Shown here one piece after another: positions 6,355 through 13,249 of a DNA stretch of 14,465 bases. Source of the stretch: JAKORR01 sp964608495. GTDB lineage: Bacteria > Armatimonadota > Zipacnadia > Zipacnadales > FEN-943. The notes beneath the pieces are model-generated. The model saw only the letters and a program-made list of their open reading frames with translations, searched no databases and was not told the origin of the DNA. The stretch lies in assembly GCA_964608495.1 (NCBI GenBank), contig CAZSOQ010000128.1:1-14465 (forward strand), written 5' to 3'. The number at the start of each line of letters is the position of its first letter. Position 1 is the first letter of the stretch. The position numbers and the translations under genes were made by a program.

Positions 6355-7590
6355 CTACCCGCTTCGACGAAGGTACAGGGCAACCTCTTCGCCCAGGGGC
6401 GCGGGCACGGACCAGAGGCTGTCGCCGGCCTTCACCGGCACCCGCTCCTGCGAGACCCTCCGGCCGTCGGCGCAGTCGAACCAGTGGAAGTCGTAGGCGC
6501 CGGCGGCCATCTCGCGCAGGCCCATCGGCTCCCGCCCGTCGGCCCGGTAGGCGACGTAGCTGTGCCCGGGCCGGGCCAGAGCATACCTGGTGGCGCCCAG
6601 GGCCAGCTCGTCGTGCGGAGCCATCCGGTAGGAGTCGGTGGTCTCGAAGAAGCGCGCCACCCGCCCGCAGTCCTCAAGGTCCGACCGCGGCGTGTGGGCA
6701 ACGTCCATGCCGTAAACCATCACGTAGGCCCCGCCCAGGGCACAGGCCCACAGCTTGCGTCGCGCCGCAGCGCCCGTGCCGAAGCCCGGCGCCTCGGCCA
6801 TGTTCAGGCTGTACCTGCCGCGGGCCTCACGCCAGGCCGAGACCACCGCCCCGTGCAGCTCGTCGGCGTCGCCGCCGGGCAGTTGCATGGCGAACTGGTC
6901 AAGATTCGGGTCGTCCGCGAACTCCGCGAAGCTCGTGCCCGTCAGCTTATGCACCGCGATGACGTGGTCGTGGTCGTCGGCGGCACGGATTTCGGCGGCG
7001 ACGTGGCGCACCCGTTGCGGCGTCAGGGCCTCCTGGTACTCCTCCGCGATACACCAGATCAGGTTCCTGTGATGCTTGAACCGCCCGACCAAGCCCCGGA
7101 GGAACCCCCGCTCGTCCGGGCCAACGGCGTCGCCCGTGTCCCACAGGCGGGCGCTGTCGTCGTAGAAGAAGAAGTAGATCACGATGCTGGCCCGGTCCAT
7201 GGCCGTGAACCACTGCTCCCACTGCTCCAGGACAGCCGGATTCAGGCCCTTGGCGGGATCGTTGTCGCGGAAGGGATTCTGAGTCGCGTCGCCGTCGCCG
7301 CCGTGAGAGCGGACGGCCATCAGGTAGAGGCAGTTGGCCCCCGTGCCGGCGAGCTTCTCGATGAGAGCCTGCTGGTCGCCGTCGCGAGTGCCGTCGGCCC
7401 TGCGCTCGCCCCTGTAAAGGAAGTCTTCCGGGTCGCCGGGGCCGCACAGGAAGAAGGGGCGGTCCGGGTAGCGCACGAGCGCTTGGGGGTGGTCAGCCAT
7501 GACGGCGATCTGGCCGGGCAGCGGAGCGGCGGGCGTCGCGGACACCGCCGGCAGCAGGAGCAGGCCGGCGACAAGCCTGAGACGAGACAT
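6355..7590 (-). CDS. Secreted glycoside-hydrolase-like protein, DUF4038/apiosidase (GH140)-type
   Basis: The 411-residue protein begins with a likely signal peptide (M-S-R-L-R, then a Leu/Ala/Val core, cleavage near residue 18-25). The next segment, R-P-F-F-L-C-G at 44-50, is the start motif of DUF4038 TIM-barrel enzymes. Acidic candidates for catalysis are Glu183 or Glu184 in N-L-I-W-C-I-A-E-E-Y (176-185) and Glu266 in N-M-A-E-A-P (263-268), both at positions where such barrels carry acid/base and nucleophile residues. The last 80 residues (Y-V-A-Y ... Y-D-F-H-W-F-D) resemble the beta-sandwich often annotated as a putative collagen-binding domain. The normal W of the F-F-L-C-G-D-T-A-W family start is absent, so this is a divergent member. 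The substrate is unknown. The start ATG 7590 has a weak GGTGGTGA site. The gene follows the serine hydrolase by 34 nt and is very probably in one operon with it. Confidence 0.68.
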   Translation of the reverse strand: MSRLRLVAGLLLLPAVSATPAAPLPGQIAVMADHPQALVRYPDRPFFLCGPGDPEDFLYRGERRADGTRDGDQQALIEKLAGTGANCLYLMAVRSHGGDGDATQNPFRDNDPAKGLNPAVLEQWEQWFTAMDRASIVIYFFFYDDSARLWDTGDAVGPDERGFLRGLVGRFKHHRNLIWCIAEEYQEALTPQRVRHVAAEIRAADDHDHVIAVHKLTGTSFAEFADDPNLDQFAMQLPGGDADELHGAVVSAWREARGRYSLNMAEAPGFGTGAAARRKLWACALGGAYVMVYGMDVAHTPRSDLEDCGRVARFFETTDSYRMAPHDELALGATRYALARPGHSYVAYRADGREPMGLREMAAGAYDFHWFDCADGRRVSQERVPVKAGDSLWSVPAPLGEEVALYLRRSG

Positions 7591-7624
7591 GGGCGATTCA
7601 CCACCCTTCGGTCTCGCGGGCGCC

Positions 7625-8767
7625 TCACCGCGGGCCGTCGAGCATGGCCCCCACCAGTGCCTGCAGGGCCGCGGTCTCCCGCTCGCGGCTATTCACCGCG
7701 GCGTCGTTCCAGCTGACGATCAGCTCGAGACCCGGCAGCACCACCATCGCGCGCGGCCCCCCGTGGCCGAAGGCTCCATACGCGTCGGGGGGCACGCCCG
7801 GCCAGTGGCGCTTACCGTCCCGGTCCACGCCGTTGACCCACCACAGCCAGCTATAGCTGCCCAGATGGTCGCCCTGGTCGTCGGGCACCTTGCTCGAGCC
7901 CAGGCTGCGCTGGCCCGGGACCATCTCGGCCGCCCGCCCCGCCGTGCGTGGGATCGAGTTGGGCAGAGGGCTGGACACGGCCAGCACCGCGTGCTCGCGC
8001 GACAGGAGCTGCCGCCCCTGCCAGGACCCCTGGCGCAGGTACAGCAGCCCCAGGCGCGCGAAGTCGCGAGGCGACACGGCGACCCGCCCGGGCCGGTCGT
8101 TGACGCCGAAAGCCATGAAGGTGGGCTGGTCCTCGCACTGCAATAGGTCCGTCAGACCCGGGTGAAGGACCTTCTCGTCCACGGTCTCGTAGGTGGCGCC
8201 GTAGGCCTTGAGGAAAAGCAGGTCCCAGAACAGCGCCATCTGCCAGTCGTTGTAGTCGTAGGCCGTCCCGGGCGCCTCGGTCACACCGTAGCACGAGGTC
8301 TGGGTGGCCAGGTGGCGCCACGTGATACCCCGGTCCTTGTGGCCCAGAGCCGGATTGAGGTCGAGCAGGCGCGGCTCCCAGCGCGTCACCCTCTCGTCCA
8401 GGCTCGGGATGCGCCCCTGCTCGACGGCCCTGAACAGGAAGTGGCTGTACCAGGGCTTCGCGGCCGACGCCACGTCGCCGCGCCTGGCGGCGTCGCCCCA
8501 GGTGAAGACCAGGTAGCCGTAGCGCACCACGCAGCCGCGGCCCCCGACGAGCTCGGCGAAGGCCCGCAGCCTGTCCGGCGACAGGCCGAGGTCCTCGGGC
8601 GCACGTGCCTGCCACGTCCGGCCGGGGTACGCGGGCCGCGGGCTCTCGGAGGCGTCGGCCTGCGCTGCCGCGGCGAGCATCAGTCCCACGCCTAAGCCGA
8701 CGGCGCCGAAGAGCGCCCCACCTGTGAGGCCCCACGACATGCTCCAGCACCTCCAGCGCCGGCCCAT
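7625..8767 (-). CDS. Exported serine hydrolase of the class C beta-lactamase/esterase superfamily
   Basis: The 380-residue protein has an N-terminal signal peptide (residues 1-39: M-G-R-R-W-R, a hydrophobic Gly/Leu/Ala core, then A-Q-A-D-A). The fold's three active-site motifs are visible: Ser101-A-A-Lys104 (SxxK nucleophile), Y-D-Y-N at 170-173 in the YxN position, and H-G-G at 335-337 replacing KTG. HGG in place of KTG is common in esterase, transesterase and peptidase members, so a true antibiotic beta-lactamase is unlikely. ATG 8767 is supported by GGAGGG with 9-nt spacing; the internal Met at residue 10 has its GGAG only one base away. It is the first gene of a minus-strand operon with the DUF4038-like enzyme and probably the acetyltransferase. 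It diverges from the Gfo/Idh/MocA dehydrogenase gene across a 200-nt control region. Confidence 0.88.
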   Translation of the reverse strand: MGRRWRCWSMSWGLTGGALFGAVGLGVGLMLAAAAQADASESPRPAYPGRTWQARAPEDLGLSPDRLRAFAELVGGRGCVVRYGYLVFTWGDAARRGDVASAAKPWYSHFLFRAVEQGRIPSLDERVTRWEPRLLDLNPALGHKDRGITWRHLATQTSCYGVTEAPGTAYDYNDWQMALFWDLLFLKAYGATYETVDEKVLHPGLTDLLQCEDQPTFMAFGVNDRPGRVAVSPRDFARLGLLYLRQGSWQGRQLLSREHAVLAVSSPLPNSIPRTAGRAAEMVPGQRSLGSSKVPDDQGDHLGSYSWLWWVNGVDRDGKRHWPGVPPDAYGAFGHGGPRAMVVLPGLELIVSWNDAAVNSRERETAALQALVGAMLDGPR

Positions 8768-8872
8768 CGCCTGTTGCCCTCCGCCCCTGGGCCACGCGTC
8801 TACGCTAGGAACGCCCGAGGCCGGGATTGGGTGCCCTCGGATTGCCGGTTCGGTGGGCCGACGCGGCGGCCC

Positions 8873-8900
8873 GGCGACTGTCGCCTGTCGCCCGGGCGAC
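8873..8900. promoter_or_regulatory. Two adjoining palindromes in the divergent control region; candidate operator
   Basis: GGCGAC-T-GTCGCC (8873-8885) and GTCGCCCGGGCGAC (8887-8900) are both perfect palindromes built from the same half-site. The half-site recurs as GGGCGAC at 8938-8944. They lie centrally between the divergent serine hydrolase (-) and Gfo/Idh (+) genes. I could not define the promoters here. Confidence 0.4.
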
Positions 8901-8967
8901 TCTCCGGCAGGAATCGTCCCGCCGGACCCGAAGCCTCGGGCGACCCCACGCTTGAGGAGGCCCAGCC

Positions 8968-10017
8968 ATGAGCGACGTCGTTCGCGTAGGTCTTGCGGGA
9001 TATGGCCTCGCCGGCCGCTTCTTCCACGCGCCCTTCATCCGCCGGTGCGACGGGCTGAGCGTCGAGGCGGTCTTCACCCGTTCGCCCAACCGTCAGGCCC
9101 AGGCCCTGGCCGACTTCTCCGACGCGCGGATCTACTCCTCCTACGAGGACCTGCTGGCCGACCCGGAGGTGGACCTGGTCGTCATCGCCACGCCCCACGA
9201 CGTACACGAGAGCATGGTCCTGGCGTCCCTGGCGGCGGGCAAGCACACGATCACGGACAAGATCATGGCCCCGGACGCCGCCGCCGCCCAGCGCATGGTC
9301 GAGGCCGCACGGCGCGCCGATCGCCTGCTGTCGGTGTACCAGAATCGGCGCTGGGACAGCGAGTTCCTGACCACGAAGCGAGCCGTGGAGGACGGGATTC
9401 TCGGCGAGGTCTGGGCCGTGGAGGTCTACATCGGCGGCTATCGCGGCCCGGCCGAGGGCTGGCGCTGGGAGCGCCGCCACGTGGGCGGGCGCTTCCGCGA
9501 CTGGGGCGCGCATATCTTCGACCAGGCCCTGCAGTTCTCGGGCGCCGAAAGCGCCGACGACGTCGAGGTGTGGGCCGACTGGCAGTATCGCTACCCCGAG
9601 GTGGACGTGGAGAGCGAAGTGGTCGCCCACCTGCGCTTCCCCTCCGGCCTGCGCTACACGATCCACATCTCGGTCCAGCAGCGCGTCGAGCGCTGGGAGC
9701 GGCGCGTCGTGGGGTCCGAGGCCATGCTCGTCTTCCACGGCCTCGACCCGCAGGAGGGCCTGGTGCGCTCGGAGGAGATGCTCATCGCCGCGGGCACGGA
9801 CGCGGCCTGCTTCGCTCGCGAGAACATCGAGATAGCCGCGGACGACCCCCACGCGCCCGAGAAGCTCACGGTCGTGCCGGGCGACTGGATGGCCTACTGG
9901 CGCAACATCGCCGACGTGCTGCTGAGGGACGCGGAGCTGATCGTCAAGCCCGAGCAGGCCGTGGAGGCGATCAGGCTGATAGACCGGGCTGCCGCTTTCG
10001 ATCCCGGCCCGCCGTAG
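8968..10017 (+). CDS. Gfo/Idh/MocA-family NAD(P)-dependent sugar dehydrogenase-like protein
   Basis: The 349-residue protein has normal length for the family: an N-terminal Rossmann domain and a C-terminal alpha/beta substrate domain. The dinucleotide motif G-L-A-G-Y-G-L-A-G is at residues 8-16, and I-A-T-P at 73-76. The usual E-K-P signature is D-K-I (97-99); the catalytic-type Lys98 is kept but the acid is shortened and the Pro lost. The substrate-domain signature appears as F-R-D-W-G-A-H-I-F-D (176-185), with Asp178, His182 and Asp185 in place. Family members oxidise or epimerise sugars, inositols or related polyols; the substrate here is unknown. The start ATG 8968 has GAGGAGG with 7-nt spacing. 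It is transcribed away from the glycosidase operon and probably shares its control region. The stop is 3 nt before a repeat hairpin. Confidence 0.9.
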   Translation: MSDVVRVGLAGYGLAGRFFHAPFIRRCDGLSVEAVFTRSPNRQAQALADFSDARIYSSYEDLLADPEVDLVVIATPHDVHESMVLASLAAGKHTITDKIMAPDAAAAQRMVEAARRADRLLSVYQNRRWDSEFLTTKRAVEDGILGEVWAVEVYIGGYRGPAEGWRWERRHVGGRFRDWGAHIFDQALQFSGAESADDVEVWADWQYRYPEVDVESEVVAHLRFPSGLRYTIHISVQQRVERWERRVVGSEAMLVFHGLDPQEGLVRSEEMLIAAGTDAACFARENIEIAADDPHAPEKLTVVPGDWMAYWRNIADVLLRDAELIVKPEQAVEAIRLIDRAAAFDPGPP

Positions 10018-10020
10018 GCG

Positions 10021-10075
10021 GACCACAGCACGTGCCACCCCCGCGGGCGTGGCCTTCGGCCAACCCGCGACTACG
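10021..10075 (+). repeat. REP-like intergenic repeat, copy E
   Basis: Head GACCACAGCACGTGCC, a hairpin made of GCGGG/CCCGC and TGGCC/GGCCA around a TTC loop, and the tail GCGACTAC. It is the closest match to copy B. It starts just after the Gfo/Idh stop and may also end that transcript, ahead of the sigma-28-like promoter at 10103. Confidence 0.8.
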
Positions 10076-10102
10076 ACAAGCGGGATTGCCCTCAGGTCGG
10101 GC

Positions 10103-10130
10103 TCAAGTTCCGCGGGCCCCCCGCCGATAA
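10103..10130 (+). promoter_or_regulatory. Sigma-28 (FliA)-type promoter for rpoN
   Basis: The -10 element GCCGATAA (10123-10130) is the full FliA consensus. The -35 is TCAAGTTC (10103-10110; consensus TAAAGTTT). There are 16 nt between TCAA and GCCGATAA, one more than in E. coli. The predicted transcript has a leader of about 115 nt before the TTG start. That leader contains a 6-bp GGCCGG/CCGGCC stem (10195-10216). Confidence 0.65.
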
Positions 10131-10251
10131 CGCCAGCGGAGGCGAAGGGCTCGCCGTGGGTGTCGTTCCCGCGGCGTGACCGTTTTCCCGAGGGGGCCGG
10201 GCATACCGGGCCGGCCGCGGGCACGTTGAAGGCCGACTGGGGGGCTCACCG

Positions 10252-11676
10252 TTGCTTGGTATCGGGCCTGAACTGCTAGCGCGGACCGATCTGCGCGTCT
10301 CGCCGCAGATCATCGCTCACAGCGCGCTGCTCGAGCTTTCCTCGGACGAGTTGGAGGCGCAGGTCGAGGAGGAGGCGGAACGCAACCCGGCCCTGCAGGT
10401 CGTCCGGCGCCACGAGGTCGGCACGCCCTGGAGCGGTCCGGCGCCGGTAGGGGCGGGGGATGATGAGGGCCTGCGCGATCTATCGTCCTGGCTGCCGGCT
10501 CCCTGCTCAGCCCGCGACGACATCCTCTGGCAGTTCCGGGTCGTGGCGCCCCACGATCTCGTGGAGGTCGGCGAGGTAATCGTCTCCGCCCTCGACGACC
10601 ACGGCTATCTCCGCGGCGAGCTGGCCGAGCTGGCCGACGTGGGCGGCGCGTCCCTCGACGTGGCCGAGCGCGCTCTGTTCGTGCTTCAGCGCCTCGACCC
10701 GCCCGGCCTGGGGGCTCGCACCCTCGCCGAGTGCCTGCTGCTGCAGCTAGAGTGTCGGCAGGGCGACGACGAGGCCGGCGAGGCCCCGCCACCGGGGACC
10801 CGGGAGTTCATTGCCCAATGCCTGGACGCCGGCCCGCGCGAGATGCAGCGCTGCGCCCGCCAGCTCCTGCACCTCACCGACGCCCAGATCGCCGAGATCC
10901 TGGACTTCATCCGCACCCACCTGCACCCCTATCCTGCGTCTCTGGTGCGGGCCGAGTCTCGGGCGCACCGCGCGGGCCTGGCGAGCCAGATGGCGTTGGT
11001 CCCGCCCGCGGTGCCGGACGTGGCCCTGGAGCTGCGGGACGGGAGGGTATATGTCATAGTGCCGGTGAGCGAGCGGGTGCAGCTTCGGATCGACTCGGTA
11101 TACCAGCGGATTGACGATCAGCTTCGGCACCGGCGGCGTCTGGGGAGCCAGGAGCGGACGGTGCGGGAGCGCGTGCGCGCGGCGCGGGAGCTCATCCGCC
11201 TGCTCCAGCGCCGTCAGGAGACCCTGGCGCTGGTCGCGGAGACCATCATCCAGCATCAGCACCAATACTTCGCCACGGGCGACCCGCTGCGCCTGTGCCC
11301 CCTGGACCAGAAGGACATCGCCCGCGCCACGGGCCTGCATGAGAGCACGGTCTGCCGGGCGGTCAAGGGCAAGCACGTGCTCATGCCCGACGGCGCGCTG
11401 CTGCCCTTCGACGTGTTTTTCGACGACGCGCTGCCCGCCAAGGTCGAGCTGCACCGGCTGATTTCGCAGGAGCCGGCCGGGCGTCCCTACTCCGACCAGG
11501 AGCTGGCCGTGCTGCTTGCCGAGCGAGGCTACGATCTCGCCCGCCGCACGGTCACGAAGTATCGTCTCCAGCTCGGCCTGTCCTCGGCCCACAAGCGTCG
11601 GCGCGAGGCGATCTCGCGGCGCGCGGAGCTGCGGGGCGGCGGGGCCGGTGTCCGGGACGCCGCGGCCGTAGCGTGA
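10252..11676 (+). CDS. rpoN: RNA polymerase sigma-54 factor (RpoN)
   Basis: The 474-residue protein directs core polymerase to -24/-12 promoters that need an AAA+ activator. Region I is seen as S-P-Q-I-I-A-H-S-A-L-L-E-L near residues 17-29 and E-E-E-A-E-R-N-P-A-L at 39-48. The core-binding region follows (L-D-D-H-G-Y-L at 114-120 and L-D-P-P-G-L-G-A-R at 148-156). The DNA-binding region includes E-S-T-V-C-R-A-V-K-G-K (364-374), and the RpoN box A-R-R-T-V-T-K-Y-R is at 430-438. Region I has few Gln residues and region II is short compared with proteobacterial RpoN. The TTG at 10252 is the only reasonable start: it directly precedes region I and has a G-rich ribosome site at 10239-10244. No activator gene or clear -24/-12 promoter is in the window. 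A sigma-28-type promoter lies upstream. Confidence 0.93.
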   Translation: MLGIGPELLARTDLRVSPQIIAHSALLELSSDELEAQVEEEAERNPALQVVRRHEVGTPWSGPAPVGAGDDEGLRDLSSWLPAPCSARDDILWQFRVVAPHDLVEVGEVIVSALDDHGYLRGELAELADVGGASLDVAERALFVLQRLDPPGLGARTLAECLLLQLECRQGDDEAGEAPPPGTREFIAQCLDAGPREMQRCARQLLHLTDAQIAEILDFIRTHLHPYPASLVRAESRAHRAGLASQMALVPPAVPDVALELRDGRVYVIVPVSERVQLRIDSVYQRIDDQLRHRRRLGSQERTVRERVRAARELIRLLQRRQETLALVAETIIQHQHQYFATGDPLRLCPLDQKDIARATGLHESTVCRAVKGKHVLMPDGALLPFDVFFDDALPAKVELHRLISQEPAGRPYSDQELAVLLAERGYDLARRTVTKYRLQLGLSSAHKRRREAISRRAELRGGGAGVRDAAAVA

Positions 11677-11723
11677 TCCCCGCGCGTGGGCCTGCCCAGC
11701 GCGTCGCGTGCCCGAGGCGGCGC

Positions 11724-11752
11724 TTCACCCGGCGCGCTCTTGCGCCTACAAT
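11724..11752 (+). promoter_or_regulatory. Sigma-70-type promoter giving a leaderless GT4 transcript
   Basis: TTCACC (11724-11729), a 17-nt spacer and TACAAT (11747-11752). Only nine bases separate the -10 box from ATG 11762, so the transcript would start 0-4 nt before the start codon. No Shine-Dalgarno sequence is present there. Confidence 0.55.
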
Positions 11753-11761
11753 GCCCTCACC

Positions 11762-13006
11762 ATGCCCGTCAGCGACGACGGCCCAAGGCGCCTGTGCGTC
11801 ATCAGCCACTCCTGCGTCATCGCCACGAACCAGGTTCCCTGGGCGGCTGTGGCCCGCGGCTACCCCGTGGAGCTGACCCTCCTGGCGCCCCGGACCTGGC
11901 GCAGCCTCCGTCGCGGCCTGACGCGCCTGGAGGTTTGGGAGGGTCTCGAGGGGCGCGTGCGGCCGATGACGGTCCTGCCGCGCGGGCACCCCAATCTGCA
12001 GCTCTGGTTCGGCCTGGGCGCGGCCCTGCGCGAGGCCCGCCCCGACGTCATCTTCCTCGACGAGGAGCCCTACGGCCTGCCGGCGGCCCAGATCCTCGCC
12101 TCGCCCTGGCGCCGCCGCGCGGCCCTGGTGGTCTACGCCAAGCAGAACATCCTCAAGTCCTACCCGCCCCCGCTGTCCTGGGTCGAGCGGCGGATCCTCG
12201 CCCAGGCCGACGGTCTCGTGGCGGTGGACCCGGCGGCGCGCGACGTGCTGCAGGCCAAGGGCGCCCGCGCGCCCATCGCGGTCATCCCGCACGCCCTGGA
12301 CCCGCGCCTCTACTCGCCGGGCGCGGCCCACGACACCCGCGCCCGCCTGGGCCTGAGCGGCTTCGTCATCGGCTACGTCGGGCGGCTCGTGCCCGAGAAG
12401 GGCGTGGGGGATCTGCTCGACGCCGTGGCCAGGCTCGGCAGCGACGCCGGCCTGCCGGAAGCCGCGCGGGAGCCCAGCGTGCTCATCGTGGGCGACGGCC
12501 CGGCTCTGGGCGACCTGCGCGCGTTCGCTGAGGCGCGGCTGCCCGCCCCCGGGGGAGCGCCAGGGTCCTCCCGCGTATGCTTCACGGGCGCCGTGCCGCA
12601 CGACGAGGTGCCGGAGTACTACCGCTGCATGGACGTGCTCGTGCTGCCCTCGCGCACGGCCCGCCACTGGCGCGAGCAGTTCGGGCGCACGATCGTCGAG
12701 GCTCTGGCCTGCGGCGTTCCCGTCGTGGGCTCCGATTCGGGGGCGATTCCCACCACGATCGGCATGACCGCCGGCCTGGTGTACCCCGAGGGCGACGCGG
12801 CGCGCCTGGCCGAGCTCCTGGCACTGCTCCTGACCGACCCCGTCCGCCGCCGGGACCTGGCCGAGACGGGCCGCCGGCGGGTGCTCGAAAGCTTCTCGAT
12901 GGAGGCCGTGGCGCGGGCGCTCTACGGCGCCTGTCGCGAGGCCTGGCGGCGGAAGACCTCCTCGGCGTCCCCCGGGACCGGCGGGTCGGGCCCAGGCGCG
13001 CGCTAG
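11762..13006 (+). CDS. Glycosyltransferase family 4 (GT-B fold)
   Basis: The 414-residue protein is a complete retaining GT-B enzyme. The N-terminal half begins with beta-1 L-C-V-I-S-H-S (11-17). The C-terminal half has the donor-site motif G-R-L-V-P-E-K-G (207-214), V-G-D-G-P (243-247), and the E-x7-E signature Glu305/Glu313 in E-Q-F-G-R-T-I-V-E, followed by A-C-G-V-P-V-V-G-S. Such enzymes add a sugar from a nucleotide-sugar donor to lipid-linked or polysaccharide acceptors at the cytoplasmic face. The acceptor and sugar are unknown. The ATG at 11762 is preferred to an in-frame GTG at 11708: it directly precedes beta-1 and sits just after a good -10 box, and neither start has a ribosome site. 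The C-terminal 15 residues are Ser/Gly/Pro-rich and likely disordered. It lies 85 nt after rpoN but seems to have its own promoter. Confidence 0.88.
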   Translation: MPVSDDGPRRLCVISHSCVIATNQVPWAAVARGYPVELTLLAPRTWRSLRRGLTRLEVWEGLEGRVRPMTVLPRGHPNLQLWFGLGAALREARPDVIFLDEEPYGLPAAQILASPWRRRAALVVYAKQNILKSYPPPLSWVERRILAQADGLVAVDPAARDVLQAKGARAPIAVIPHALDPRLYSPGAAHDTRARLGLSGFVIGYVGRLVPEKGVGDLLDAVARLGSDAGLPEAAREPSVLIVGDGPALGDLRAFAEARLPAPGGAPGSSRVCFTGAVPHDEVPEYYRCMDVLVLPSRTARHWREQFGRTIVEALACGVPVVGSDSGAIPTTIGMTAGLVYPEGDAARLAELLALLLTDPVRRRDLAETGRRRVLESFSMEAVARALYGACREAWRRKTSSASPGTGGSGPGAR

Positions 13007-13095
13007 AGTCGGGTGCCCTCCCTGGCGACAACGGGGACCTTGACCAGAACGACGCGCGTCTCTTTGTGGAGGCTTGGCTGGCCGCCCACCACTAG
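13007..13095 (+). pseudogene. Dockerin-like C-terminal remnant, out of frame with the GT4 gene
   Basis: In the frame ending at TAG 13093-13095 the sequence encodes G-D-N-G-D-L-D-Q-N-D-A-R-L-F-V-E-A-W-L. This resembles the second EF-hand-like half of type I dockerins: acidic Ca-ligand positions followed by L-F-x-x-A-W-L. No start codon or ribosome site serves it, and upstream the frame runs out of phase through the GT4 gene. It could be the leftover end of a deleted surface-protein gene, or chance. Confidence 0.3.
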
Positions 13096-13189
13096 CCGCC
13101 GCCGGCGGCGACGCCGCGCCCGCTGCGACCCTATCCCGACTGCGGGCCCTGGCCAAGCCCTTCCCGCAGAGGATGCCTGGCACAACAGC

Positions 13190-13217
13190 TAAAGCCCGAG
13201 GCCCTCTCTGCCGATGA
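13190..13217 (+). promoter_or_regulatory. Sigma-28 (FliA)-type promoter for the FlgM-like gene
   Basis: TAAAGCCC (13190-13197) and GCCGATGA (13210-13217; 7 of 8 to consensus) lie with the same 16-nt gap after the first four bases as in the rpoN promoter. The start of transcription would fall near 13224, about 26 nt before ATG 13250. Confidence 0.6.
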
Positions 13218-13249
13218 TGGGGAAGGAGAGGGCCACAGGGGGTAGTGCC

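Noticed and set aside
7625..8767. Antibiotic-resistance beta-lactamase
   Set aside because: The third motif is HGG rather than KTG, and the sugar-enzyme context favours an esterase or peptidase-like role.
10242..10256. Possible -24/-12 element (GG-N10-GC with TTGC) at the rpoN start
   Set aside because: It overlaps the start codon and lacks the TGGC context; probably the G-rich ribosome site plus TTG.
13097..13110. Perfect 14-bp palindrome CGCCGCCGGCGGCG after the GT4 gene as a terminator
   Set aside because: Simple GC-triplet sequence with no loop and no T-tract; likely by chance.
13150..13165. Possible sigma-54 -24/-12 promoter (TGGCC...TTCCC) before the FlgM-like gene
   Set aside because: The essential GC of the -12 element is CC, and a better sigma-28 match lies between it and the gene.
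11552..13183. Long open minus-strand frame opposite the GT4 gene
   Set aside because: It shadows a full GT-B enzyme with all motifs; its product is low-complexity and unlike any family.
13214..13249. Upstream ATG start for the FlgM-like gene
   Set aside because: It overlaps the predicted sigma-28 -10 box and lacks a ribosome site; ATG 13250 has AGGGGG at good spacing.
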